Notes under the pieces: generated by a model
The model's input: only the letters and a program-made list of their open reading frames with translations
What the model was told of the DNA's origin: nothing
Databases searched by the model: none
Position numbers and translations under genes: made by a program
Assembly (NCBI GenBank): GCA_030539595.1
Contig: JAUNXW010000006.1
Coordinates: 1 to 23,145, forward strand
Direction: 5' to 3'
DNA length: 23,145 nt
From: Methanocorpusculum sp.
GTDB lineage: Archaea > Halobacteriota > Methanomicrobia > Methanomicrobiales > Methanocorpusculaceae
Part shown: positions 1-7,201 of the stretch, in pieces
Position numbering within the stretch: the first letter of the stretch is position 1
Layout: each line of letters starts with the position of its first letter

Positions 1-71
1 GCTGCACCTGCAACCGCTGCGAGAGCTCCCGCAAGGGCAGTTACTCCAATGCCGATTATAATTTCTTCCAT
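1..71 (-). CDS. mtrE: Tetrahydromethanopterin S-methyltransferase subunit E, N-terminal fragment (cut by window edge)
   Basis: Only the first 23 codons lie in the window; the gene runs off the left edge. They read MEEIIIGIGVTALAGALAAV and continue with Ala/Gly-rich residues. This resembles the first membrane helix of MtrE, an integral membrane subunit of the Na+-translocating methyl-H4MPT:coenzyme M methyltransferase, where mtrE is usually the first gene of mtrEDCBAFGH. The start is supported by an SD-like GGGAG (minus strand, fwd 80-84) about 8 nt before the ATG. A long region with inverted repeats precedes it, as expected at the head of a regulated, highly expressed operon. The call rests on a short peptide and is from family memory, so an unrelated small membrane protein is possible but less likely. 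Confidence 0.72.
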   Translation of the reverse strand, partial: MEEIIIGIGVTALAGALAAVAGA

Positions 72-97
72 GAAGATTCTCCCTTGAGTTTTTGTTT

Positions 98-148
98 TTT
101 CAGGATTTACCTGAAACCTAAAGTGTTTCAGCGACACGTTGCTGAAAC
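98..148 (-). promoter_or_regulatory. Tandem, mutually exclusive hairpins in the mtrE leader
   Basis: Four alternating half-sites are present. Read on the mtrE (minus) strand they are GTTTCAGC (fwd 141-148), GCTGAAAC (125-132), GGTTTCAGG (102-118 region; stem part TTTCAGG at 110-116) and CCTGAAA (98-104). Half-sites 1 and 2 form a perfect 8-bp stem with an 8-nt loop. Half-sites 3 and 4 form a 7-bp stem with a 5-nt loop. Half-sites 2 and 3 can instead pair (CTGAAAC/GTTTCAG, 7-nt loop), so the arrangements exclude each other. The block ends about 27 nt before the mtrE start codon. It could be a structured mRNA leader or a pair of operators for a dimeric regulator; the sequence alone does not decide. 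Confidence 0.6.
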
Positions 149-288
149 GAAGGATGCGTCTCAAGTGTTCGTAAACATTTCATAGCTTTACAGCCATAAC
201 ATGTCGGACGGATTTTATTCCATCCATGCGTTACCACTCTTAAAGAATGGAGTACAAAGTGTGGACATACATATTTTGTGGTTATTCA

Positions 289-319
289 CTATATAAGGTA
301 TCCGAAAAATCGTCGGATA
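289..319 (-). promoter_or_regulatory. Possible mtr promoter: TATA-like boxes flanking a 7-bp inverted repeat
   Basis: On the minus strand there is a TATA-like CCTTATATAG (fwd 289-298) and another TTATATCC (fwd 316-323 region). Between and overlapping them is a perfect inverted repeat, TATCCGA (299-305) and TCGGATA (313-319) with a 7-nt spacer. If the downstream box is used, transcription would begin near 265 and give a leader of roughly 190 nt before mtrE. The promoter assignment is inferred from position and composition only, and other AT-rich boxes exist closer to the gene. Confidence 0.35.
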
Positions 320-550
320 TAAGTTCGTCAATCGCTTATTTTTAAGTTCTCTCTTAGTGAACTGTCGAAAATTAATAAAACAATTTTTAATTAAATACTT
401 GAAATTTTCATAACGCAACTTTTGTTAAGCAGTGAGCAACAAAATTTGATGATATGAGGGTTCAAAAAACTTAAAATAACCCGTCAATTCAGCATAATGC
501 GCGCTCAGTAAAAAATAGATTGAAATTATTTCGTCAATTAACTGAATGGT

Positions 551-2089
551 TCATCCAAGAATATTGCACTTTGAATCATCCAGAATCATAACGTCGTCAA
601 GAGTCCAGAGCCTTGAATTACGTGCAGTTTTTTCTATTCCTATCTCAGTTTCGAGATTTATATCTATGATATACGCATCAAGTTCGGCAACATGCATTCT
701 GTTTGCGGCAACCGCTCTGTGATGACCGTCAATTAAAATCAGCCTGCCCTTTCTCCTTACAACAATCAGCGGCTCAGCAAGACCTTTTGAAATTTCATAA
801 CTTCTGCCGTCAAGTTCATCCATATAAATTTTTGACTGCGTTGGAATCAACTGCTTCACGTTAACCATCCCGCGTGAAAGCTGCGGGTCAATTCCGTAAA
901 GAGTTCTGAGAGTTGTCATATAATCAAAAACTTTCTCAGGCGTCACGCGCTCAATCTGCGAGCGGATAACATCTGCATTTGTAACAATCCCAACAATTGC
1001 TCCGTTATCATCGACAACAGGAAGTTTCTGAACGCAGAATCTAAACATCTTGCGGGCAACATCTGTAATCCCATCGTCCGGTTTTGCCTTCAAAAGCAGA
1101 GGCTCCATAAGCGTCGCAATAATATCCGCTGCTTTTGCACCTATAATATCTCTTGCCCCGATAATTCCAACAACCCTTCCGTCAAGCATCACAGGAAAAC
1201 CATCGTGATTGGTTGTCCTGATTAAGTGGATAACATCCTTCACAGTCTTCGACGCCTGAATTGTAATCAGGTCTGTTGACATACACTCGCGGACATATTT
1301 TTTTTCCGTTGCGATTAATGACGGATGTGTCGGTTTCACAAGAGAATGTTCACCGCTTTTATCGATTCTGACATCCGCGAGTTTATAGATGTGCATCGAA
1401 TGCGCAGTTTTCTCAAGACCGAGTTCGATATCGGAATCAAGATAGACAACATACGCATCAAGTTTTTCAAGCCCGAGTTTATGCGCCGCAACCGCTCTGT
1501 GATGTCCGTCAACAAGGATTACTCTTTTCCCTGACTTTACCGCAATCACAGGCTCTGCGAGATGTTTTTGGAGTTCATAAGTTCTTCCCTCAAGTTCATC
1601 CTGATAAATTACAGACTGTGTGGGCTGAAGATCTTCAACCTTAACCATCTCGCGCTTCAGGTTTGTATCCACCGCATAAAGAGTCCTCAGCGCCTTCATA
1701 AAATTGAAAACTTTTTCGGGCGTCACACGCTCTATCTGTGAGCGGATAACATCCATATTTGAGATAATCCCAAGCAGTTTATTGTCGGGAGTTACAACGG
1801 GAAGTTTTTGAATTCCCGTCCTGAAAATTCTGCGTGCAACTTCGGTTATGGTTAAATCTGGTCTTGCAGTAATAGGATATCGGCTCATCCTCTGCTCGAC
1901 TTTCGTATCCGGGTGTTCACCGATAATATCACGCGCCGAAACATAACCGGTTACAATTCCCGATTTCAAAACAGGAAATCCGTCATGATGAGTTGTTTTT
2001 ATGAGATTAATTACACTCCCAACCGTGTCCGCCGCATTTACGCTGATAACGTCGTGCGTCATATAATCGGATACCTGTTTCTTCTCCAT
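551..2089 (-). CDS. Duplicated CBS-pair / ParB-like domain protein
   Basis: The 512-residue protein is made of two copies of a module of about 260 residues. Each module has two CBS domains (residues about 1-120 and 267-385), with HDGFPV and KLPVV motifs, followed by a ParB/sulfiredoxin-like domain (about 127-250 and 390-505). The signature DGHHRAVAA occurs in both, starting at residues 194 and 454, exactly 260 residues apart. CBS pairs usually bind adenine nucleotides or S-adenosyl ligands and act as sensors. ParB-like folds bind DNA or act on nucleotides and phosphates. No helix-turn-helix DNA-binding half typical of chromosomal ParB was recognised, so a role in DNA partitioning should not be assumed. 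The start ATG (2087-2089) has no clear SD and may be leaderless. The gene lies upstream of mtrE on the same strand, 480 bp away, so co-transcription is uncertain. Function is unknown; a ligand-sensing regulator is an inference. Confidence 0.85.
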   Translation of the reverse strand: MEKKQVSDYMTHDVISVNAADTVGSVINLIKTTHHDGFPVLKSGIVTGYVSARDIIGEHPDTKVEQRMSRYPITARPDLTITEVARRIFRTGIQKLPVVTPDNKLLGIISNMDVIRSQIERVTPEKVFNFMKALRTLYAVDTNLKREMVKVEDLQPTQSVIYQDELEGRTYELQKHLAEPVIAVKSGKRVILVDGHHRAVAAHKLGLEKLDAYVVYLDSDIELGLEKTAHSMHIYKLADVRIDKSGEHSLVKPTHPSLIATEKKYVRECMSTDLITIQASKTVKDVIHLIRTTNHDGFPVMLDGRVVGIIGARDIIGAKAADIIATLMEPLLLKAKPDDGITDVARKMFRFCVQKLPVVDDNGAIVGIVTNADVIRSQIERVTPEKVFDYMTTLRTLYGIDPQLSRGMVNVKQLIPTQSKIYMDELDGRSYEISKGLAEPLIVVRRKGRLILIDGHHRAVAANRMHVAELDAYIIDINLETEIGIEKTARNSRLWTLDDVMILDDSKCNILG

Positions 2090-2178
2090 CTGTTATCTTA
2101 TGTATTCGCGGTAACCCTTGATGAAGTTTGCTTTCAAACATCTATATTGCATAGAGCGACCAATTACTAATATCAATC
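2090..2178. promoter_or_regulatory. Divergent promoter region, CBS-ParB gene / thiC
   Basis: An 89-bp spacer separates the divergent starts. On the plus strand TATATT at 2143-2148 lies about 33 nt before the thiC ATG, and no SD precedes that ATG, so the thiC mRNA would have a very short leader or none. On the minus strand AT-rich segments (fwd about 2140-2175) could serve the CBS-ParB gene. The spacer is too short and lacks the conserved core for a TPP riboswitch. Confidence 0.45.
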
Positions 2179-3444
2179 ATGCACTCCATAATCAGAAATT
2201 GTCAAAGCGGTGACCTCTCGGTTCTTAAAAAAACCGCTGAGGCAGAACATACTACAGCAGAAAAACTCGCGGGAAATATAATTCAGGGACGGACAATTTT
2301 TCTTAAGAATGAAAGCAGACCTTACGTTCCGTGCGCAATAGGCGAGGAAACGTCTGTTAAAATAAATGTAAATGTGGGAACATCAGGGGTTACGTGTAAT
2401 CCTGATTATGAAATAGAAAAAGCTAAAGCGGCAATCAATAACGGTGCAGATGCGGTTATGGATTTATCCACAGGAGGAAATCTGACAGCAATCAGAAAAG
2501 AGATTTTAAAACTCAATATTCCTGTCGGAACTGTTCCGATTTATGAAGCCGTTCGACGTGCCGGAAATGTGGTTGACTTAACCGCAGATATTTTATTTGA
2601 TACTATACGCGACCAGGCAAAACAGGGCGTTGACTTCATGACACTTCACTGCGGAGTAAATCTGGATGTTTTGGATTCGCTCAAACTTGACCCGCGTGTA
2701 ATGGGGGTTGTATCACGCGGAGGTTCTTTCCACACAGCGATGATGTTATCAACCGGTGAAGAAAACCCACTCTACAAAGAATATGATTACCTTCTTGAGA
2801 TTCTTGATGAATATGAGATAACTCTCTCACTCGGCGACGGTATGAGACCTGGAGCATATGTTGATTCTGTAAAACTTGCCAAATCTCAGGAATATCTGAA
2901 TCTCGGGAAACTTGCAAGACGTGCTCACGAAAAAGGAGTTCAGAGAATGATTGAAGGTCCTGGTCACATGGATTACAATGAGATTGCCTATAATGTCAAA
3001 ATGATTAAGGAAATCACCGGTTTTGCTCCGCTGTATCTCTTGGGACCTCTTGTAACGGATATTGCCCCGGGTTATGATCACATCACAGGAGCAATAGGCG
3101 GTGCAGCAGCAGCATCTGCCGGAGCGGACTTTTTGTGCATGGTTTCACCTTCCGAGCACTTGGCTCTCCCAAATCTTGAAGATATTGTTGAAGGAACACG
3201 CACCGCAAAAATTGCCGCTCACGTCGGAGACCTTTGCAGACGCAAAGAAATCGAACTGCCGCGTCAGGAAAAGATGGCTCATGCAAGAAAAGATTTGGAC
3301 TGGGATGGGCAGTTCAAAACCGCATTGTTTGGGGAGCACGCGAAAAAAATTCATGAAAGAGACGGCGAGTGCGAAACCTGTTCAATGTGCGGAGACCTTT
3401 GTGCAATTAAAATTGTTGAGAATGCTCTCGACAAAAAAATTTAA
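2179..3444 (+). CDS. thiC: ThiC-family radical SAM enzyme (phosphomethylpyrimidine synthase or paralogue)
   Basis: The 421-residue protein matches the short archaeal/anaerobe form of ThiC, which converts aminoimidazole ribotide to HMP-P for thiamine synthesis using S-adenosylmethionine and a 4Fe-4S cluster. Visible family motifs are GTVPIYEA, DFMTLHCGVN, GDGMRPGA, EGPGHM and GPLVTDIAPGYDHI, followed by TSMVSPSEHL-like metal/substrate segments. The C-terminal cluster motif reads CETCSMCGDLC, that is C-x2-C-x2-C-x3-C, rather than the C-x2-C-x4-C typical of bacterial ThiC. Many archaeal ThiC proteins and the related hydroxybenzimidazole synthase (BzaF) have a similar short motif, so a role in the lower ligand of methanogen cobamides is an alternative. 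It is transcribed alone, with no thi gene next to it. Its stop codon overlaps the convergent neighbour's stop in the palindrome TTAA. Confidence 0.88.
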   Translation: MHSIIRNCQSGDLSVLKKTAEAEHTTAEKLAGNIIQGRTIFLKNESRPYVPCAIGEETSVKINVNVGTSGVTCNPDYEIEKAKAAINNGADAVMDLSTGGNLTAIRKEILKLNIPVGTVPIYEAVRRAGNVVDLTADILFDTIRDQAKQGVDFMTLHCGVNLDVLDSLKLDPRVMGVVSRGGSFHTAMMLSTGEENPLYKEYDYLLEILDEYEITLSLGDGMRPGAYVDSVKLAKSQEYLNLGKLARRAHEKGVQRMIEGPGHMDYNEIAYNVKMIKEITGFAPLYLLGPLVTDIAPGYDHITGAIGGAAAASAGADFLCMVSPSEHLALPNLEDIVEGTRTAKIAAHVGDLCRRKEIELPRQEKMAHARKDLDWDGQFKTALFGEHAKKIHERDGECETCSMCGDLCAIKIVENALDKKI

Positions 3445-4619
3445 TATTTAATTTTTCTGTAAAACGGCTGTCCCTTGCTGTTCTTTTCTTCTTCCTCAAG
3501 AATAAGTCTCTTCTCAACCCACTGATTAACTTTTTTCTGAACAATCGGTCTTAAGTAGATTCCAAGGAACGCAATAATCAGTCCCAGAACTGTCAGAATA
3601 ATAATTGCTATAATTCCGTCGGTTGTTGTAAACGGAAAAGGCTCAAGCGGAGAAATTGAAAGGAAGTAAATCACACCGCCGTAGGCAATCATACCTATTG
3701 CCAGAGCAAAGAAAGGGAACACAAAAATTTTAGTGATTCCGCTCTGATTGTTCTGCACATAATCCGCAATCTTACCCGCAGAAGCCACAAGCCCTGCAAT
3801 AACAAACCAGATTATTGAACCGTAAAGAAACGTCAGCGTGTGATAGATAAATCCCGCATCCCCTGAGTTCGGGAAATTATTAACAATACTCATCAGACCG
3901 GCAATAACTCCGGCAATTATTAAAATCGCACAGCCGATGTATGCAATAGCCGAGAAATGTCCTTTCTTAAGCGAGTCGGTAACGCCGTGATAAAACATTC
4001 CAAGATAATCATCAAGGTCGAGTCCCTTAATCAAAATAAATATTCCGATGATTCCAACGGCAACAAGAAGTGCATTAATCTGCGGAGCAAGCAGGGCAAG
4101 AAGCGCATAAAATATTAATATCAGACCGAGCGGGATTAGGAAACCTTTCGCAATCTTGGGGTCGTTGAATAATTTTTTAACAATATAGAATGTTCCTTCA
4201 ATATTCGGCAGCTGTTTTATTGTAACTCTGACAACTCCGGAAACTTTCAGATAAGACTGAATTATGGGCAGAACATATTCATCTTCAGCGCCGTCTGAAA
4301 TCAGAATACATTTGTCGACGCCCGTATCCGCAATAACTTTTTCAAGCAAATCGGCAATTCTTCTGTCGCCTTCAAGCATATTCATGTGGTTGCCCGAAAT
4401 TACTGCGACCTCAACGTCGTCTCCTTTTCCTTTAAGATCATCGTATGTCTTAATTGCCTGAAAAATAGCGTTTGTATCTGAATCTTCGGGGTCTGCAACT
4501 CCAAGTCTTGAAGCCGCCGAAAGACATAATTCTCTTCCGACAACCGGTGTCTCAATACCCGCTTTATATCCTACGTCGTCGTCTCTGTCAACGCTTAAGA
4601 TAAGAGTGCGTCCCGTCAT
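3441..4619 (-). CDS. DUF373 family multispanning membrane protein
   Basis: The 392-residue protein matches the archaeal DUF373 family (COG2237) in its start (LILSVDRDDDVG), its soluble N-terminal part (residues 1-155; motifs SGNHMN and ILISDGAEDE), and its membrane half. Six hydrophobic helices can be seen at about 159-178, 181-199, 223-246, 260-281, 297-321 and 334-355. A short basic/acidic tail follows. The function of the family is unknown; the aspartate-rich N-terminus suggests a nucleotide- or metal-binding cytoplasmic domain, which is inference. It has its own leaderless-type promoter 63 bp from the coiled-coil gene upstream, and its stop shares the TTAA with the thiC stop. Confidence 0.85.
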   Translation of the reverse strand: MTGRTLILSVDRDDDVGYKAGIETPVVGRELCLSAASRLGVADPEDSDTNAIFQAIKTYDDLKGKGDDVEVAVISGNHMNMLEGDRRIADLLEKVIADTGVDKCILISDGAEDEYVLPIIQSYLKVSGVVRVTIKQLPNIEGTFYIVKKLFNDPKIAKGFLIPLGLILIFYALLALLAPQINALLVAVGIIGIFILIKGLDLDDYLGMFYHGVTDSLKKGHFSAIAYIGCAILIIAGVIAGLMSIVNNFPNSGDAGFIYHTLTFLYGSIIWFVIAGLVASAGKIADYVQNNQSGITKIFVFPFFALAIGMIAYGGVIYFLSISPLEPFPFTTTDGIIAIIILTVLGLIIAFLGIYLRPIVQKKVNQWVEKRLILEEEEKNSKGQPFYRKIKY

Positions 4620-4644
4620 TAATTAATATCTTTGAGTTAATCGA

Positions 4645-4651
4645 TTATATA
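4645..4651 (-). promoter_or_regulatory. TATA box of the DUF373 gene (leaderless)
   Basis: Minus-strand TATATAA is centred 29 nt before the ATG at 4619. Transcription would start within a few bases of the start codon. No SD is present between them, which supports a leaderless mRNA. Confidence 0.6.
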
Positions 4652-4665
4652 CCTGTGGGATTATA

Positions 4666-4673
4666 AAAAAAAG
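4666..4673 (-). terminator. Oligo-T terminator after the coiled-coil gene
   Basis: A run of eight As on the plus strand is a T-run on the coding strand about 10-17 nt after the stop of the coiled-coil gene at 4683. Such T-runs are the usual termination signal in archaea. It sits just upstream of the TATA box of the next gene. Confidence 0.5.
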
Positions 4674-4682
4674 ATTTTATAT

Positions 4683-5576
4683 TTAGATAAGTTTTGAGCG
4701 CTGCAGTTTAAGCAGGTCTTCTGTTGTGAGTTTTTCTCCGCTCTTGAATGCATTGAAGATTGTCTCTGCTTCCTTTCTTGCGGACTTGTTCTCTTTAACA
4801 GCCTTAACTTTCTTCTGTTTGTTGCGGACACCGGTTAATACCTTGTCGTAGTCGCGCAGTGATTTCTGGCATTCAAGGAATGCTTTGTGCTCTGAATCTG
4901 CAGCTTCCTGTGCTTCAACAAACTGTTTGTGCTTTGCGTCCGCGCCTTCGCGTGACTTGTCAGCCTTTCTGTAGCACTCAACCATTAAGTCGTGGTGTTT
5001 CTGTGCGAGTTCGGCTTTCTCTGTAACTTCTGCGTGAAGTGATGATGCCTGCTTTCTGAAATCGCGTGCTTCAATTAAGCGGCCGCGGATTTCTTTGTTC
5101 TGCTCGTGCTCAACTGCCTGATCTTTGAGTTCTGCTCTGAGCTGTTTGATTTTATCAACAATCTCATTCTCTTTTTCTTTAGACATCTGCTCCGTCTGCT
5201 GGCGTTCCTCGAGCTGCTCGATCTGACGCTGGATTTCTTTTACAGACGGCTTTTTCTCGTGCGGTGCTGATGATGCTGCGGGTGCTGCAACGACTCCGCT
5301 CTCTGCACGCATTGTGTCTACTTCTTCAAAGAGGGCATTTGCCTTGTCGTTTAACTCATTTCTTTTCTCTTTGAGAGACTGGACGTCGTTGTTTGCCTGA
5401 TCACGGAGTTCTTTGTTTTTCTGTGCATCTTCGACATACTGGCGTGTTGCTGCGTTTAACTCGTTTCTTTCGCGGGCAAACTGACTTGCCTGTGCGTTTA
5501 ACTCGTTACGCTTTGTTTTATGTTCTTCAGACTCTGCGAGAAGTGTTTTTCTTTTTTCGACAAGATCTTCGGTCAA
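4683..5576 (-). CDS. Archaeal coiled-coil protein, COG1340-like
   Basis: The 297-residue protein is almost entirely heptad-rich, charged helix with high Glu, Lys, Arg and Gln. A motif RNELN recurs three times in the first 90 residues (KRNELNAQ, ERNELNAA, KRNELNDK), which is characteristic of uncharacterised archaeal coiled-coil proteins of the COG1340 type. A short Ala/Ser/Pro linker at about residue 98-108 breaks the N-terminal coil from the long second coil. No signal peptide or membrane segment is visible. The likely start is TTG (5574-5576), supported by a GGAAAGGT SD-like stretch 8-15 nt upstream, and no in-frame ATG lies between. Its role is unknown; a structural or scaffold role is inferred from the coil only. 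Confidence 0.75.
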   Translation of the reverse strand: MTEDLVEKRKTLLAESEEHKTKRNELNAQASQFARERNELNAATRQYVEDAQKNKELRDQANNDVQSLKEKRNELNDKANALFEEVDTMRAESGVVAAPAASSAPHEKKPSVKEIQRQIEQLEERQQTEQMSKEKENEIVDKIKQLRAELKDQAVEHEQNKEIRGRLIEARDFRKQASSLHAEVTEKAELAQKHHDLMVECYRKADKSREGADAKHKQFVEAQEAADSEHKAFLECQKSLRDYDKVLTGVRNKQKKVKAVKENKSARKEAETIFNAFKSGEKLTTEDLLKLQRSKLI

Positions 5577-5794
5577 CGTTCTTACCTTTCCTGAATCAGT
5601 CGCCTGCGCGGATTTTTGAGATCAGCCGTTTGGCTCTGAGTTTCAAATATTCATGAAATATGACGTAAAACAGTACAATTTTTCAAGTTATTTTGTTCTC
5701 AGTTCCTATTCCGGTTAACCATCGTGAGTTTAATCTCTAAATCCGCAGATGTACGACTTTCCTATAATTAATAGTTGTATGTGAACTTAAACAT

Positions 5795-5818
5795 GTCGCA
5801 GTGAGACCTCACGCCGAC
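5795..5818 (+). promoter_or_regulatory. 24-bp imperfect palindrome upstream of the tldD TATA box
   Basis: The arms are GTCG-ca-GTGAG and CTCAC-gc-CGAC around an AC centre; 9 of 11 positions per arm pair. It lies about 15 bp upstream of the tldD TATA box, a position more typical of activator sites than of repressor sites in archaea. Binding is inferred. Confidence 0.45.
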
Positions 5819-5832
5819 TAAGAAAGTATTCC

Positions 5833-5838
5833 ATATAT
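5833..5838 (+). promoter_or_regulatory. TATA box of tldD (leaderless)
   Basis: ATATAT is centred about 28 nt before the ATG at 5864. The bases between contain no SD, so transcription probably begins at or next to the start codon. Confidence 0.55.
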
Positions 5839-5863
5839 CACGCCAAATAATACTACACAAACA

Positions 5864-7201
5864 ATGGAAAAAGTAAGATACAGCGATATTAGATTTGTAA
5901 AGGGAAAGAGTTCATCAATTCACATTGAAAACGGAAATGTTGAAAACTCAGGCTCATCTTTTTTCGGAAAAGCTTTAGTTAGAGTTCTCGGAGAATACGG
6001 CTGGGGATACTATTGTGCCTCAGGACTTGACATGGACAATGAAAAACAGAAGCGCGAGGCAATAGAAAAAGCGGCAAAACTTGCGAAACTTGCTCAAGTC
6101 AAAGCAGATGTTGCCGAAGTTCCAAACGGAACACCTCACTCATGGGCTGTGTCTGCAAAGGAACAGGAAAACACACCGCTTGAAGAAAAAGCAGAATCTC
6201 TTATGAGAATAGAAAAATCCGCACAGACAGAAAACATAGTCAGCACCTCGGCACGCTACGCAGAAATTTACAACGACGTAATCTTTGAAGACTGCAACGG
6301 ATACGAAGCGAAATCTTCCATATGCAGAACTTTGTTTACGGTATCATCCGTTGCCGCGAAAAACGGAGACATGCAGATGAACTATGAACAAAAAGCAGTC
6401 TGCGGCGCAATGAACCTTGATGATTATATCTCATACGGCGAAAAATGTTCAAAGACCGCTGTAAGTTTACTGAGTGCTAAAGCCTCTCCGGGCGGAAAAA
6501 TGCATGCAATTCTTAATCCTGAACTTGCGGGTGTTTTTGCTCACGAAGCAGTCGGTCACGCAAGCGAAGGGGACGCTGTAAGAGACGGCGTCTCTGTTCT
6601 TGCCGGAAAATTAGGTCAGCAGGTGGGTTCACCGCTTGTAACAATTATTGATGACCCGTCGCTTCATTTTTACGGATACGAGCCGTTTGATGCTGAAGGA
6701 ATTGCGACAGGAGCAACCGAACTGATTAAGAACGGAGTTGTAAACAAATATATGCACTCGCGGGAAACTCTTGCCGCAGTAGGTCTTGAAACAGGCGACG
6801 CCGGACACGCAAGAGCCGAGCCGGGTATGAATCCGCTTGTTCGAATGAGCAACACATACATAAAAGAAGGAGACGCTTCATTTGAAGAACTGCTTGAAGA
6901 ATGTAAAAACGGAGTTTTGTTAATCGGTTCACGCGGCGGACAGGTTGATCCCGGACGCGGAGTTTTTCAGTTCAACGCAAAGTATGGATACTTAATTGAA
7001 AACGGAGAACAGACTCAGATGATTAGAGACGTGTCTCTTTCAGGAGACATTCTCTCTGTTCTCCACAACATTACAATGTGCGGAAAAGAAAGAAAAATGT
7101 CTTCGGGTATGTGCGGAAAAGGCCAGTCTGTTCCTGTAGCGGACGGAGCACCCCACATATCATTAAATGACGCAACTGTAGGAGGCAGCGGCAATGATTG
7201 A
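5864..7201 (+). CDS. tldD: TldD family zinc metallopeptidase
   Basis: The 445-residue protein has the TldD motif HEAVGH (H227, E228, H232), with the glutamate as catalytic base and the histidines as zinc ligands. Cys406 in NITMCGK fits the third zinc ligand known in the family. Other family motifs are GVFAHEAVGHASEGD, GMNPLVRMSNTYI and GSRGGQVDPG. TldD is the catalytic half of a heterodimer with TldE (PmbA) that admits unfolded peptides to an internal chamber and cleaves them. In bacteria it matures microcin B17 and degrades CcdA. The next gene overlaps it by 8 bp and encodes the expected partner, so the two are co-transcribed and probably translationally coupled. Confidence 0.93.
   Translation: MEKVRYSDIRFVKGKSSSIHIENGNVENSGSSFFGKALVRVLGEYGWGYYCASGLDMDNEKQKREAIEKAAKLAKLAQVKADVAEVPNGTPHSWAVSAKEQENTPLEEKAESLMRIEKSAQTENIVSTSARYAEIYNDVIFEDCNGYEAKSSICRTLFTVSSVAAKNGDMQMNYEQKAVCGAMNLDDYISYGEKCSKTAVSLLSAKASPGGKMHAILNPELAGVFAHEAVGHASEGDAVRDGVSVLAGKLGQQVGSPLVTIIDDPSLHFYGYEPFDAEGIATGATELIKNGVVNKYMHSRETLAAVGLETGDAGHARAEPGMNPLVRMSNTYIKEGDASFEELLEECKNGVLLIGSRGGQVDPGRGVFQFNAKYGYLIENGEQTQMIRDVSLSGDILSVLHNITMCGKERKMSSGMCGKGQSVPVADGAPHISLNDATVGGSGND

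Larger units (their letters stand above)
72..550. other. Long intergenic region between the CBS-ParB gene and mtrE
   Basis: About 480 bp without a convincing gene. It holds the tandem hairpins near mtrE, TATA-like boxes and an inverted repeat near 289-319, and an AT-rich stretch at 330-550. A 67-codon open frame at 215-418 (minus) has low-complexity composition and overlaps the promoter-like elements, so it was not called. A short A-run near 510-515 would be a T-run on the minus strand and could help end the CBS-ParB transcript. Confidence 0.6.
5577..5863. other. Divergent intergenic region, coiled-coil gene / tldD
   Basis: This 287-bp region contains the coiled-coil gene's SD at its left end and the tldD TATA box and palindrome at its right end. 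The middle is AT-rich and may hold the coiled-coil promoter (candidate TATA-like boxes near 5645-5660 and 5760-5775 on the minus strand), but none stands out. No gene was seen. Confidence 0.5.

Noticed and set aside
215..418. Open frame of 67 codons (minus) in the mtr upstream region
   Set aside because: Low-complexity Asn/Lys/Phe-rich translation, no SD, and it overlaps promoter-like boxes and an inverted repeat; no family recognised.
2090..2178. TPP riboswitch before thiC
   Set aside because: Only 89 bp between divergent starts, and the conserved TPP-riboswitch core is absent.
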